Positions 7,661-17,195 of a stretch of DNA of 64,000 nucleotides are shown here, piece by piece. The notes beneath the pieces are model-generated. The model saw nothing but the letters and a program-made list of their open reading frames with translations, was not told the DNA's origin and did not search any database. The position numbers and the translations under genes are program-made. Source of the DNA: Carnobacterium maltaromaticum DSM 20342 (GTDB taxonomy: Bacteria; Bacillota; Bacilli; Lactobacillales; Carnobacteriaceae); assembly GCF_000744945.1 (NCBI RefSeq), contig NZ_JQMX01000001.1, forward strand, positions 2,108,001 through 2,172,000. Direction: 5' to 3'. Position 1 is the stretch's first letter. Every line of letters begins with the position of its first letter.

Positions 7661-8361
7661 TTTAACTTCTCCTTTTCAAAGGAACGTGCCTCTCCTCCTG
7701 ACCATTCTTGTAATAAAACTCTAGCTCTTTCTTGGTCTATAATGCGATAAGGGTTCCGTTTAATTATTTTTTTTCTCTCCAAGTAAGTCCCAGCCTTAGA
7801 TATATTGGGTTCTGATGATCGAACATACTTACTAATAAAGGTTGGAGTAATGTATTTAGGAAGCTCTAACTCCCCACTTTCATTTTGCTTTAAATCTAGT
7901 TTAGTTGATAAGTTTAATAAACTATTCAATAACTTCACTTTAGGAGGTTTATTTACGTATTGATAACTTTCAACTAACAAATAAAATTCTTGTCTAATTT
8001 TTTTTAAAAATCTACGACTAAGATCCGGATTAATATACACATGATCAAAAAAGAACTCTCGGTCAACTTCAACTATTGAAGTTGTTTCTTGAGCAGTTAC
8101 CGTAACTACAACTGCATTATTTGTATCCATGTCTTCCCATCCAAATATGTTATTTTGCCCAACAAAAGAATAAAAAGGCGTTATATTTTGATCAAGTTGA
8201 GTCTCTACTAAAACGACACCTGATGATACAATAAACAATTTATTGGAAACTTCTTTTCCTATTCGATAACTAATAACATCATTTTTTTCATATTTACGTT
8301 CTTTATATTTGTCTTGAAATTTCTCCTTAAAATAAAAGTCATTTTCAAAAAAACTTTCCAT
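7657..8361 (-). CDS. Crp/Fnr-family (PrfA-like) transcriptional regulator, locus 1
   Basis: 234 residues. An N-terminal cyclic-nucleotide-binding-like beta roll (about 20-110) is followed by a long dimerisation helix (about 115-140). A C-terminal winged helix (about 150-225) contains ITPTFISKYVRSSEPNISKA as the likely recognition region. The length and the absence of the standard cAMP phosphate-binding cassette (no RSA-type signature) match PrfA-like or Flp regulators rather than true Crp. It is the first gene of WxL operon 1 and overlaps the 73-aa gene by 4 bases. It therefore probably controls its own operon and perhaps locus 2, which has no such gene. RBS AAAGGAAGAG. Confidence 0.8.
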   Translation of the reverse strand: MESFFENDFYFKEKFQDKYKERKYEKNDVISYRIGKEVSNKLFIVSSGVVLVETQLDQNITPFYSFVGQNNIFGWEDMDTNNAVVVTVTAQETTSIVEVDREFFFDHVYINPDLSRRFLKKIRQEFYLLVESYQYVNKPPKVKLLNSLLNLSTKLDLKQNESGELELPKYITPTFISKYVRSSEPNISKAGTYLERKKIIKRNPYRIIDQERARVLLQEWSGGEARSFEKEKLK

Positions 8362-8945
8362 TTTTCTCTTCCTTTCTAGACTACATGTTTATATTAGCAA
8401 TAAGAATAATGTCTAGTTATATTTAGAATATAAAAAAACATCACTCTATTACTGTTCACAATCTAAAAACTTTCTATACATATAGTTTTCAGGCGTTCAC
8501 AATTCTATTAAATTACTACTTTTTTATAATTTTTTTTAAATATACTGATTTTATACTAGATTATTCTCAGCAATCTTCATTACATACTAGTCTGATAAAT
8601 CGACTTATTTTCCACCTATAATGATTATTAAATAGATATAGTTAAGATTTTTTCTCAAACACAAAATCCATCTTACAGTCTATTGTTTAATTAGGCGATT
8701 CCTTTTACTGCAAAAAAAAAAACATGCTGTGAGATTCAGAACAGTAATTTTAATGTTATTTACTTTATTTATTTTAAATCTGTGCATTTTTTTTAAAACT
8801 CTATCACTGTGTGCTTAAATATGTACAAAAGATAAGATTTTAATTATATTCCTATTGTAATCAATAGTATTTCCTTGTTTTTTTATTGTTTTTTTTCTAT
8901 ACTTTAAAAATATATAAGATCTAAAATTAAAAGGAGCCTTTATCT
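8362..8945. promoter_or_regulatory. Divergent control region between the PrfA-like and Mga-like genes
   Basis: 584 bases of very AT-rich non-coding DNA between two divergently transcribed regulators. It should hold the promoters for WxL operon 1 (leftward) and the Mga-like gene (rightward). It contains CTTATTTTCCACCTATAA near 8607, resembling ATTTTCCACTTAT at 28270 upstream of the giant WxL gene. It also has several poly-A/T tracts. No convincing terminator, small gene or consensus promoter was singled out. Confidence 0.5.
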
Positions 8946-10418
8946 ATGAAAAGATTACTAGACCCCAATTTTATTCCTATTTTATCTTTGTTAAAACAAC
9001 TAAATAAAGACTATCCATCAAGGTCAATTACCTTTTTTTCAGAACAGCTTAAACTAGATCGTAGAACTATTTTAAAAACAATTCATACTTTACAACTGGA
9101 TATTTCACGCAACCATTGGGAAAATATGCTTACTATTGAAATCATTGATAAAAGTGTATATACAACAATTAGCCCCTTTTTTTCTATTGAAGTTTTTTTC
9201 TCTCATTATATGTCAGAAAGTTTTGCTGTTAGACTTTTCCTTAGCTTGTTTAAATATCCTTCTGATAGTATTGATGAAATATGTGAATACCTTTATGTTA
9301 GCAAAGCCACTTTCTATCGTCGGATTAAATACTCAAAAGAAGTACTAGATGATTTTAATTTAAGCCTAGATTTCACTGATTCTAAAAATAAATTAGTTGG
9401 ATCAGAAACACAAATTCGTTATTTCTTCTCCACTCTTTTTTGGGAAGTGTTCCGTTCATTTCCTTATTCTGAAACAAGTTCTAGCAATAAAGAAAAAAAA
9501 GAACTTAAATTTCTAACCTCTGGAAAAAACTTAACAATCCCTTTTATTTTGGCTATAGAATTACAGCTTCAAATTGCTTTAACCAGAATTGAGCAAGGAT
9601 ACGTACTTAGTTCTAGTCCGGACTATAGTCTTCCTGAAGCAGCCATTTTCAACTTTTCTTATTCGGACTTTAAAAAACTGGTCTCTCCTGATTTTTCTGA
9701 TTATTCTCTTGCTCCATCTGAGCTTGAAGCTGAGATGGATACTCTTTACTTTAGTTTTACGACATGTAATATCTATTCACCAAATATAAGTAAAGAACTT
9801 TCATTAAGTAGCATGCCTTGGTCTTCCCCTATTATGACGACAGTTCAAAAATTTATTTCCTATGCTTCCGAATATTTCCAGGTAAGTTTTGCAAATAAAG
9901 ACTACGTTTATTTAGTTCTTAATCTATATGTATTGTATTTAAAAAAAAATTTTTATACAGGTGGCAGTCTTTCAGTTGGATTCAACTCTTTGGAAGAAGC
10001 TATGTATTCCGATGATGGTTACTTGTTAGACCAAGTCAACCCATTTTTTCATTTTCTCAGTCAAAAAGAGCCCGAATTACATGTAGATAAATCCCAAAAA
10101 TTCTATTTTACTCTTTTACTTCGAAGGGTTATTTTACAGGCTTTACCACCTGTTAACGTTCTTGTTTGTTCAAAAATAAGCACGGAAGAAAACTCTTGGG
10201 TAGAAAAACGAATTGCAGAAATATGCCCAATTCCAATTCAATTTCATCAAGGATGGAATCCTAACTTAGACTTAATCATTTCTGATTTCCCTTTACCTAA
10301 AAAATTCATCTCAGATAACCCAGATATTTACTTCCCATGGTTAGACTTTCCTAACTTCACAGAATGGGTCCCGCTAGTCAAAAAATTATTGAAAATATAC
10401 TTCAAAAACCTATCTTAA
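8946..10418 (+). CDS. Mga/AtxA-type transcriptional regulator next to WxL locus 1
   Basis: 490 residues. A first helix-turn-helix (SITFFSEQLKLDRRTILKTI, about 27-46) is followed by an Mga-type helix-turn-helix (YLYVSKATFYRRI) and the family phrase VGSETQIRYFFSTLFW. A central all-helical region (PRD-like) and a C-terminal EIIB-like part with LVCSKISTEE and LDLIISDFPLP complete the protein. RBS AAAGGAGCC. It is divergent from WxL operon 1 and closely parallels the protein at 22772 beside WxL locus 2: most of the length aligns by eye, including the RRTILK, KATFYRRI and ISDFPLP segments. It is predicted to activate surface-protein genes; targets are inferred from position. Confidence 0.85.
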   Translation: MKRLLDPNFIPILSLLKQLNKDYPSRSITFFSEQLKLDRRTILKTIHTLQLDISRNHWENMLTIEIIDKSVYTTISPFFSIEVFFSHYMSESFAVRLFLSLFKYPSDSIDEICEYLYVSKATFYRRIKYSKEVLDDFNLSLDFTDSKNKLVGSETQIRYFFSTLFWEVFRSFPYSETSSSNKEKKELKFLTSGKNLTIPFILAIELQLQIALTRIEQGYVLSSSPDYSLPEAAIFNFSYSDFKKLVSPDFSDYSLAPSELEAEMDTLYFSFTTCNIYSPNISKELSLSSMPWSSPIMTTVQKFISYASEYFQVSFANKDYVYLVLNLYVLYLKKNFYTGGSLSVGFNSLEEAMYSDDGYLLDQVNPFFHFLSQKEPELHVDKSQKFYFTLLLRRVILQALPPVNVLVCSKISTEENSWVEKRIAEICPIPIQFHQGWNPNLDLIISDFPLPKKFISDNPDIYFPWLDFPNFTEWVPLVKKLLKIYFKNLS

Positions 10419-10482
10419 TCTGATATGCATATATGCTTTTTATCATTAAGTTAGCTAATTATAATTTTCATTCTATATAAAT

Positions 10483-10531
10483 AAAAAAACATAGAAAACC
10501 CATTTATATCTGAGTTTTACTATGTTTTTTT
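10483..10531. terminator. Bidirectional terminator between the Mga-like gene and msrA
   Basis: AAAAAAACATAG and CTATGTTTTTTT pair across a loop of about 25 bases, with A and T runs on both sides. It serves the convergent plus-strand regulator and minus-strand msrA. Confidence 0.75.
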
Positions 10532-10549
10532 GTCATATATCTACTATTA

Positions 10550-11080
10550 TTATTTCCATGCTTTTTCAATAAACCCAGCTCTACCTGATCCCTGACGATA
10601 GCGATTGTAGTGCATCGGATTTTTTTGGTAATAATCTTGATGGTACGTTTCGGCAGGATAAAAAGGCATTGCTGGCACAATTTCAGTGACAATCGGTTGT
10701 TTGAAACGGCCACTTTCAGCTAATGTTTTTTTAGAGGCTTCGGCTATTTCACGTTGCTCTTCTGTTAAATAAAAAATCGCAGGACGATAAGATGAACCTC
10801 GATCGGCAAATTGTCCACTAGCATCTGTTGGATCGGTTTGTTGCCAATAAATTTCTACTAATTTTTGATAGCTGAAAATCGTTGGATCAAATGTGATTTC
10901 AACAGCTTCTGTGTGACCCGTTGTTTCGCTACAAACTTCTTCGTATGTTGGATTTACTGTATGTCCGCCTGTATAACCGGCAACAACAGATTTTATTCCT
11001 GGTTGTGTATCAAATGGTTTCACCATACACCAAAAACAGCCTCCTGCAAAAATGGCTTTTTCTTCATGATTTTCTGTCAT
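10550..11080 (-). CDS. msrA: Peptide-methionine (S)-S-oxide reductase MsrA
   Basis: About 176 residues with the catalytic GCFWC motif near the N terminus (FAGGCFWCM). Family phrases [21 protein letters not shown] and YHQDYY are present. The enzyme reduces methionine-S-sulfoxide in oxidised proteins in the cytosol using thioredoxin. There is no fused MsrB domain. The ATG at about 11080 is preferred over an in-frame GTG nine bases upstream, because TAGGAGAG directly abuts that GTG and is well spaced for the ATG. It is monocistronic. Confidence 0.97.
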   Translation of the reverse strand: MTENHEEKAIFAGGCFWCMVKPFDTQPGIKSVVAGYTGGHTVNPTYEEVCSETTGHTEAVEITFDPTIFSYQKLVEIYWQQTDPTDASGQFADRGSSYRPAIFYLTEEQREIAEASKKTLAESGRFKQPIVTEIVPAMPFYPAETYHQDYYQKNPMHYNRYRQGSGRAGFIEKAWK

Positions 11081-11171
11081 TTCTGTCACTCTCCTAACTA
11101 AGAATTAAATGATATATAGTGAGTATAGCATTCTACCCTTTAGATAAAAAATAGTCTGCTTCTAATATATA

Positions 11172-11203
11172 GAAAAAGAGACTAAGATTTTCATCTTAAT
11201 CTC
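11172..11203 (-). terminator. Terminator of serS
   Basis: On the minus strand GAGATTAAGAT-gaaa-ATCTTAGTCTC (one G-T pair) is followed by TTTTTC. It lies just after the serS stop codon. Confidence 0.85.
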
Positions 11204-11217
11204 CTATTTACAACTTT

Positions 11218-12501
11218 TTATTTTGCTTTTGTGATTTCAGTAACGCCACCCATGTATGGAATTAAAACGTCTGGAATTTTTACAGAACCATCTGCTTGTT
11301 GGTAATTTTCTAAAATAGCTGCAAATGTCCGCCCAACTGCTAAACCTGAACCATTTAAAGTATGAACATGTTCTGGTTTACCTGTTTCTTCATTGCGGTA
11401 ACGAATCATGGCGCGACGTGCTTGGAAATCTTCACAATTTGAACATGAACTGATTTCACGATAGACATCTTGGGCTGGAATCCAAACTTCTAAATCATAG
11501 GTTTTGGCTGCTGAAAAGCCCATATCTCCTGTACATAGTGATAAAACACGATAAGGTAAGTCTAGTTTTTGTAAAACAGCTTCAGCATTAGCCGTCATTT
11601 TTTCTAACTCATCATATGAATTTTCTGGTTTACTAAATTTAACCATTTCAACTTTGTTAAATTGATGCAAGCGAATCAACCCACGAGTATCTCGTCCTGC
11701 ACTCCCAGCTTCTGATCTAAATGATGGACTTAATGCCGTGAAATAAATCGGCAATTGTTCATCTGCTAAGATTTCATCACGATAGTAGTTCGTTAAGGTA
11801 ATTTCAGCAGTTGAAATCATCGTTAAATCTTCGTTTTCAATTTGGAAAACATCTTCTTTAAATTTAGGGAATTGACCTGTTCCGTACATAGATTTTGCAT
11901 TTGCCATATAAGGAGTAATCATTTCTTGGTAGCCATGTTCTCCTGTGTGTAAATCTAGCATAAAGTTATAGATTGCACGTTCTAAACGAGCACCTAGACC
12001 TTTATAATAAACGAAACGACTGCCGGCAACTTTCGCGCCACGTTCAAAGTCTAAAATATCTAGTTCTTCAGCAATATCCCAATGCGCTTTAGGTTCAAAA
12101 TCGAAGGTTTTAGGCGTACTCCAACGGCGTAATTCAACATTCTCGTCTTCATCTGCTCCAACCGGAACTGAATCATGTGGAAGATTAGGTAATGTTGCGG
12201 CAATTTCTGATAAAGCTGTATCAATTGCAACTAATTCATCATCTAAGACTTTGATTTCATCTCCAACTTCACGCATTTCTTTAATTTTATCATCGGCATT
12301 TTCTTTGTTACGCTTTAATAAAGCAATATCTCCAGAAACCGTATTTCGGTATTTTTTCAACTTTTCAGCTTTTACAATTAACTCTCGACGTTTTTCATCT
12401 AATTCAACAAAATTTTCTAAAAGTTCTTTTTTCACTCCACGAGTAGCTAATTTAGCTTCTACTGTTGCAAAATCGCTTCTTAATTTTTTGATATCTAACA
12501 T
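11218..12501 (-). CDS. serS: Seryl-tRNA synthetase
   Basis: 427 residues starting MLDIKKLR. An N-terminal coiled-coil arm for tRNA-Ser binding (about 30-100) is followed by the class II catalytic core. That core has motif 2 ([21 protein letters not shown] region) and motif 3 ([18 protein letters not shown]). The enzyme charges tRNA-Ser and tRNA-Sec-type acceptors in the cytosol. A longer in-frame reading back to 12657 exists but runs through the T-box leader, so it is not protein. The start at 12501 has the ribosome site AGAGGAGCTGG. It is regulated by the serine T-box immediately upstream. Confidence 0.97.
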   Translation of the reverse strand: MLDIKKLRSDFATVEAKLATRGVKKELLENFVELDEKRRELIVKAEKLKKYRNTVSGDIALLKRNKENADDKIKEMREVGDEIKVLDDELVAIDTALSEIAATLPNLPHDSVPVGADEDENVELRRWSTPKTFDFEPKAHWDIAEELDILDFERGAKVAGSRFVYYKGLGARLERAIYNFMLDLHTGEHGYQEMITPYMANAKSMYGTGQFPKFKEDVFQIENEDLTMISTAEITLTNYYRDEILADEQLPIYFTALSPSFRSEAGSAGRDTRGLIRLHQFNKVEMVKFSKPENSYDELEKMTANAEAVLQKLDLPYRVLSLCTGDMGFSAAKTYDLEVWIPAQDVYREISSCSNCEDFQARRAMIRYRNEETGKPEHVHTLNGSGLAVGRTFAAILENYQQADGSVKIPDVLIPYMGGVTEITKAK

Positions 12502-12544
12502 ACTTATCCAGCTCCTCTTTTTTAGTTGTCCTTTACCTATCCGA

Positions 12545-12850
12545 TAGGAAAAAAAATAAAAAAGCCCTCTCCTCCCTATAAAAGGGACGAAAGGACTTAT
12601 AACATTCGCGGTACCACCCAAATTTAGATACAACGTTCTCGTTCTATCTACACTCAAAGACAGATAACGGTCTGTAGCCGAAATAATTTAAGTTGCTTTA
12701 AAAGCAAGGTTCATTATTCACTTCACATGAGGGATTCAAAAAAATAAACCATCAGTTTCCACCAACCACTGACTCTCTTTCAGGTATTTATTTGATTTAC
12801 TAGGCCATGCTACTAACGTTCAAATTATTTACTTGTTGTTCTTATCATAC
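12545..12850 (-). ncRNA. T-box leader (serine) of serS
   Basis: The minus-strand leader carries the canonical T-box GGGTGGTACCGCG (about 12607-12620), followed by a terminator hairpin ending in a long T-run. Stem I begins with AGAGAGTCAGTGG near 12780. The specifier region reads GAA-TCC-CTC (codon at 12732-12734). TCC is a serine codon, and its position relative to neighbouring bases matches the methionine T-boxes elsewhere in this window. Confidence 0.92.
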
Positions 12851-12916
12851 CTAAATTAACTTGAAAAATCAAGCTACAAAAATTAAGTTAGGGGTCTCCG
12901 CAATTTTCCTTCTCTA

Positions 12917-15529
12917 TTATAAACGCCCAAAACGATTCATGCCTTTTTGGATTTCAATAAAGATTAAAGGAATCATTGATAAGATACCTATTACCAGCCA
13001 ATGATAGCTACTAAGTGGAACTAATCCAAAAATAGTAGCTGTAAATGGAATCATCGGCAATAGAATAATGATCATCGCTCCACTAATCGTCGTAGTGACT
13101 AAAAGTTTATTGCTGAAAAAATTCGTCTTAAAAACCGAATGTCTGCTTCTACAGTTATACATATGCACAATGGTCGTTAATCCTAAAACAACGAAAGTCA
13201 TGGACTGAGCTATTTCTAGACTAGGGGTCACTCTCCCATTAAAACTCACGAATTTTCCAATATAAATAGCAATCAGAGTGACGACTGTAAATACAAGCGA
13301 AATCGTACCAATTTTTTTAAGCAATCCATCATGAAAAATACTCGTACCATTTACAACAGGTGGTTGCTTCATGCTTTCAGACTCAGATTTTTCAACACAT
13401 AGACTGAACCCTGGAATTCCATCTGCAACCACTTTGATAATCAATAACTGAATAGCGGTTACTGGCGCGCCCCAACCCATTAGCAACGAAATCAACACAA
13501 TCATAACAGCAGAAAGGTTGCAGCCTAACATGGCATAGATTGATTTCCGAATATTGCTATAGACACGTCTGCCTTCTTGGACCGCTGCTACAATCGTTGA
13601 AAAGTTATCATCTACTAAAATCATATCAGCAGCTTCTTTGGCTACATCAGTACCACTTCCCATGGCAATCCCAACATCTGCAGCTTTTAAGGCAGGTGCA
13701 TCATTGACGCCATCACCTGTCATAGCGACAATTTCATTTTTATTTTGCAAAGCTTTTACAATTCTAATTTTGTCTTCTGGAGACGTTCTGGCAAATACGC
13801 GATACTCATCAATTACCTGCTCTAATTGTTGGTCCGTTAAGCTTGCTAATTCCGTTCCGTCCATGACTTTCAAACCAGCCTTTAAAATCCCAATATCTTC
13901 GGCAATTCTTTTAGCCGTAATCAAATGGTCACCTGTAATCATAATCGTCTTAATCCCAGCTTCAGAAGCTTTTTTGACTGCAGCATAGCTTTCTTTTCTT
14001 GGGGGATCAATGATGCCGACAAAACCGGCAAATTCCAAGTTGCTTTCAAGAAACTCATCTGATAAATCGGCTGGCAGTTGCTTGAATTTTTTCACTCCTA
14101 AACCTAAGACCCTTAACGCTTGATTCGCAAATTCATCGTGAACGGCTTTTATTTTTTCGTCTTCCTCCTTATTCTTTAATGCCAGATCCAAGCGGTCAAA
14201 AGCTCCTTTTGTCAAAGAAAGATAGCCTTCGACCGTTTGATAAACAACGGTCATTCGTTTCCTAGAAGAATCAAAAGGAATTTCATGAATTTTCTGGTAG
14301 TTTTGTTCTAAAGCTTGTTTATCTTCTATTTCTTGTAATGCTAAATCTAAGATAGCTAATTCAGTCGGGTTCCCTATTTTTTGGTTTTGATTGGCTGAAC
14401 TGGCTAAATAAAAATACTTAATTAATTCTTTTTCTGTTTGATTTAATTCATGCTTAACAGATTTAGCGGCTTCCGACCCAGCCCAAATTTTTTCGACTTC
14501 CATCTTATTTTGCGTTAATGTACCGGTCTTATCTGAACAAATCACAGAAACATGTCCAATAGTTTCAACTGCTGTTGGCGTTCGGATAATCGCATTCTTT
14601 TTAGCCATGGTACTAATTCCATAAGACAGTGAAATTGTCACAACTACTGGTAATACTTCTGGAATTGCCGCAACTGCCAGAGAAATTGCAATCATTAACA
14701 ATTCTGGGACCGTTTCCCCGCGTACCCAACCAATCCCAACTGCACTTAACGCTGCTAACAACGCAACAATACTCAATACTTTTCCTAATTTTTGCATTCT
14801 AATTTGAATCGGTGCTAAGGTGGTTTCCGTTTCTAAAAGACTTGATATTTTCCCGATTTCGGTAGTCATACCGGTTTCCACCACAATAGCCGTCGCTTTC
14901 CCACTAACAACTAACGATCCAGAAAACAGCTTATCTTTCCGATCGCCAATGCCTTCATTTCCACTTGGTTGATAGCTACTATCCTTTGCGGCTGGCTCAC
15001 TTTCCCCCGTTAATAATGATTCATCTACAAACAAATTCATCTCGTCAAGAATGACTGCATCTGCGGGGACTTTATCACCAGTCTCTAGCTGAATAATATC
15101 TCCTGGCACCAATTCGCCCGTTTCATAAAGTCCTAATTTACCATCACGGACTACCTTAGCTTCTTGGACATGAAAACTTTTTAACGCTTTTGTTGATTTT
15201 TCAGCTTTTACTTGTTCTCTAATTCCTAAGAAAATATTCAAAAGAACAATCAAAAAAATCACGACAGGTTCAGTAAAATCATCTGGATGTGAAGTAAATG
15301 CCACATATGTGGATATTCCTGTAGCTACCAACAGAATGATGATGGTGATATCTTTTAAGGAATGTAGAAGATGATCCCAAAGCGTTTTTTCCTTGATGCC
15401 GACTAATTCATTTTTTCCATACTTCAACAAACGTTGCTGGACATCCTCATTTGAAAGTCCTCGGTTCACGTTCACCTCTAATTTTTTGCTTATATCGCTA
15501 CTGTAAATACTATTCTTTGTCTGTTCCAT
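12917..15529 (-). CDS. P-type cation-transporting ATPase (calcium-type, P2)
   Basis: 870 residues starting MEQTKNS. It has actuator motif LTGES (about 173-177), phosphorylation site CSDKTGTLTQ (Asp333), a P-loop domain with MTGDGVNDAPALK, and about ten membrane segments. The M4 ion motif reads PEVLP (290-294) instead of the usual PEGLP. M6 has VADGIPG with the aspartate kept but the SERCA threonine replaced by alanine. It is predicted to export Ca2+ or Mn2+ across the plasma membrane; the ion is uncertain because of those substitutions. The start at 15529 (AGGAAAAG site) is used; the longer frame to 15652 lies in the attenuator leader. Confidence 0.9.
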   Translation of the reverse strand: MEQTKNSIYSSDISKKLEVNVNRGLSNEDVQQRLLKYGKNELVGIKEKTLWDHLLHSLKDITIIILLVATGISTYVAFTSHPDDFTEPVVIFLIVLLNIFLGIREQVKAEKSTKALKSFHVQEAKVVRDGKLGLYETGELVPGDIIQLETGDKVPADAVILDEMNLFVDESLLTGESEPAAKDSSYQPSGNEGIGDRKDKLFSGSLVVSGKATAIVVETGMTTEIGKISSLLETETTLAPIQIRMQKLGKVLSIVALLAALSAVGIGWVRGETVPELLMIAISLAVAAIPEVLPVVVTISLSYGISTMAKKNAIIRTPTAVETIGHVSVICSDKTGTLTQNKMEVEKIWAGSEAAKSVKHELNQTEKELIKYFYLASSANQNQKIGNPTELAILDLALQEIEDKQALEQNYQKIHEIPFDSSRKRMTVVYQTVEGYLSLTKGAFDRLDLALKNKEEDEKIKAVHDEFANQALRVLGLGVKKFKQLPADLSDEFLESNLEFAGFVGIIDPPRKESYAAVKKASEAGIKTIMITGDHLITAKRIAEDIGILKAGLKVMDGTELASLTDQQLEQVIDEYRVFARTSPEDKIRIVKALQNKNEIVAMTGDGVNDAPALKAADVGIAMGSGTDVAKEAADMILVDDNFSTIVAAVQEGRRVYSNIRKSIYAMLGCNLSAVMIVLISLLMGWGAPVTAIQLLIIKVVADGIPGFSLCVEKSESESMKQPPVVNGTSIFHDGLLKKIGTISLVFTVVTLIAIYIGKFVSFNGRVTPSLEIAQSMTFVVLGLTTIVHMYNCRSRHSVFKTNFFSNKLLVTTTISGAMIIILLPMIPFTATIFGLVPLSSYHWLVIGILSMIPLIFIEIQKGMNRFGRL

Positions 15530-15668
15530 TGTCTTTTCCTGCTTTCTATAAAAAAATAAAAAGGCCAGACAAATCAACCTTAAAGCCTTGGGTTGATTTA
15601 TCTGGCCTAATAGAAAATCTTTCCGGCGAAAGATTTTCTGAGCCTTTTTCAATTGTTTTGTTACAGTG
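15530..15668 (-). promoter_or_regulatory. Attenuator-type leader of the P-type ATPase gene
   Basis: The transcript would carry a perfect 12-bp hairpin (arms 15612-15623 and 15628-15639). A 17-bp intrinsic terminator follows (arms 15563-15579 and 15591-15607, one G-T pair) with TTTTTATTTTTTT, all before the coding start. A terminator between promoter and gene implies conditional read-through. I could not match it to the yybP-ykoY manganese riboswitch or another known class. Confidence 0.75.
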
Positions 15669-15674
15669 ATTCAT

Positions 15675-15703
15675 ATACTACACACTATCTTAACTAAAGT
15701 CAA
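15675..15703 (-). promoter_or_regulatory. Promoter of the P-type ATPase gene
   Basis: On the minus strand TTGACT (15698-15703), 17 bases and TAGTAT (15675-15680). It is directly upstream of the attenuator leader. Confidence 0.6.
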
Positions 15704-15743
15704 TAAAAATTAGTAGAGAAATTAAATTCTTATTTTTGTTAGA

Positions 15744-17063
15744 TTAAAATAAATTGCTGAAGAATTCGCTGATGTTACGTCCCATTAATGAGAAGAACCC
15801 AGCTTTTTCAACTGCATTTTCAGTCACAACTTTAACTGTTTTCCCTTGTGAACCGTCAACGTAGCCTAGAGTATCGTTAGCAGGTACAATTTGTGCAGTA
15901 CCCACTTCTAGACCTTTTTTAACAGGTGCTTCAATTTTATTGTCGCTTGTTAAAAGACCGTCTTTCATTGTAAACGTAACATTTAAATTTTTAACGTCTG
16001 TATCTTTTTGGACTAACATTTTTAAATCTTCATCGATAATCAATTTCACACTATCTTCTTTACCTTTATCAACTGTTAAAGGTTTTAAAGCTTTGTTTGA
16101 ATCGCCTTTTTTCACGATATCTTTCATTTCCCAATTAGCAAATGCATAATCCATGATTTGAGAGGTTGCTTCAAAACGAGCACCTTTATTCGTTTCGCCA
16201 TCACCAGCGTTCATAACAACAGTGATAACACGCATTCCATTTTCTTCAGCAGTTCCAGTAAAACAAGCTCCAGCAATATCAGTCGTTCCAGTCTTTAAGC
16301 CATCGACATTATCACGACCATAAATCAAACCAGGTAACATCCAGTTCCAGTTTTCCATGTGGATTTCGTCTTCTGTACCTTTTCTAAAATCCATTGTTGG
16401 AATTTTGGCAGTATCTAGAACTTCTGGAAAATCGTTCAACAAATGTTGAGCAACAATCGCCATATCCCGAGCAGTCATCGTATTTTCATCTGTATCTGCA
16501 CTTCCAGGGTAAATATTGCCATGTAAATCACTATTTGTTAAACCAGTTGCATTCACTAAATAAAAATCTTTAGCGCCCCACGATTTAACTTTTTCACGCA
16601 TTGCATCAACAAAAGCTGGCTCACTACCCGAAACAGCCGTAGCCAATGTAATTGCTGCTGCATTTGCTGAATAGATAGCCATAGCTTCAAACAATTCTTT
16701 TACCGTATATTGCGAATCTTTACGCAATGGAACATTAGATAATTCATTATTTTGACTAACATTGTAAGAGTAGTCATCAATTGACAGTTTTTGATCCCAA
16801 GTTAATTTACCTTCTTTAATCGCTTCTAAAACCAAATATTCTGTAATCATTTTAGTCATTGAAGCAATTCCCAATTGAGCATCCCCATTTTGGTTTAATA
16901 GAACTTTACCAGTCTTAGGCTCAATTGCAAATGCTGCTGCCGCATTAATAGTTGGTGCTTCAGCTGCAAAAGCTTCTTTTCCACCGATTAATAGGCTTGG
17001 AAAAACAGTTCCCACCGCTAAAATAAGCGCGAAAACGAGTGTTAATTTGTTATTTTTTTTCAT
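15744..17063 (-). CDS. dacA: D-alanyl-D-alanine carboxypeptidase (PBP5/DacA type)
   Basis: 439 residues. A signal peptide (cleavage near AFAA, about 34) is followed by the S11 peptidase domain. The active-site triad is SMTK (Ser68-Lys71), SAN (132-134) and KTG (257-259). A C-terminal beta domain and a terminal amphipathic helix (GFFSLMGRNISEFFSNLF region) for membrane association follow. The enzyme trims the terminal D-Ala from peptidoglycan stem peptides outside the membrane. It lies 130 bases downstream of a VanSR-like two-component system on the same strand. By analogy with VanRS-VanY and DdcRS-DdcY, the pair may control it; this is inference. RBS GAGGAGA. Confidence 0.95.
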   Translation of the reverse strand: MKKNNKLTLVFALILAVGTVFPSLLIGGKEAFAAEAPTINAAAAFAIEPKTGKVLLNQNGDAQLGIASMTKMITEYLVLEAIKEGKLTWDQKLSIDDYSYNVSQNNELSNVPLRKDSQYTVKELFEAMAIYSANAAAITLATAVSGSEPAFVDAMREKVKSWGAKDFYLVNATGLTNSDLHGNIYPGSADTDENTMTARDMAIVAQHLLNDFPEVLDTAKIPTMDFRKGTEDEIHMENWNWMLPGLIYGRDNVDGLKTGTTDIAGACFTGTAEENGMRVITVVMNAGDGETNKGARFEATSQIMDYAFANWEMKDIVKKGDSNKALKPLTVDKGKEDSVKLIIDEDLKMLVQKDTDVKNLNVTFTMKDGLLTSDNKIEAPVKKGLEVGTAQIVPANDTLGYVDGSQGKTVKVVTENAVEKAGFFSLMGRNISEFFSNLF

Positions 17064-17195
17064 CTAGTCAATTCTCCTCAATGTTTTTTATTTCTTATTC
17101 TATGGTAGCGAAATTGCTAGCAAAAAACAAGGAAAATTAAGTTCTTTTTTTCTTAATTTTACGCCCTAAATAAGTCGTTCATCCGATATTCCAGT

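Noticed and set aside
12502..12657. N-terminal extension of serS by 52 codons
   Set aside because: It overlaps the T-box terminator and the GGTGGTACCGCG element; the internal ATG at 12501 has a proper ribosome site and gives the family length.
15530..15652. N-terminal extension of the P-type ATPase by 41 codons
   Set aside because: The extra codons run through two perfect hairpins and a terminator T-run, and add a hydrophobic stretch not typical of the family.
15530..15668. yybP-ykoY (Mn) riboswitch before the P-type ATPase
   Set aside because: The conserved GGGGAGUAG-like and paired sensing-loop bases were not found.
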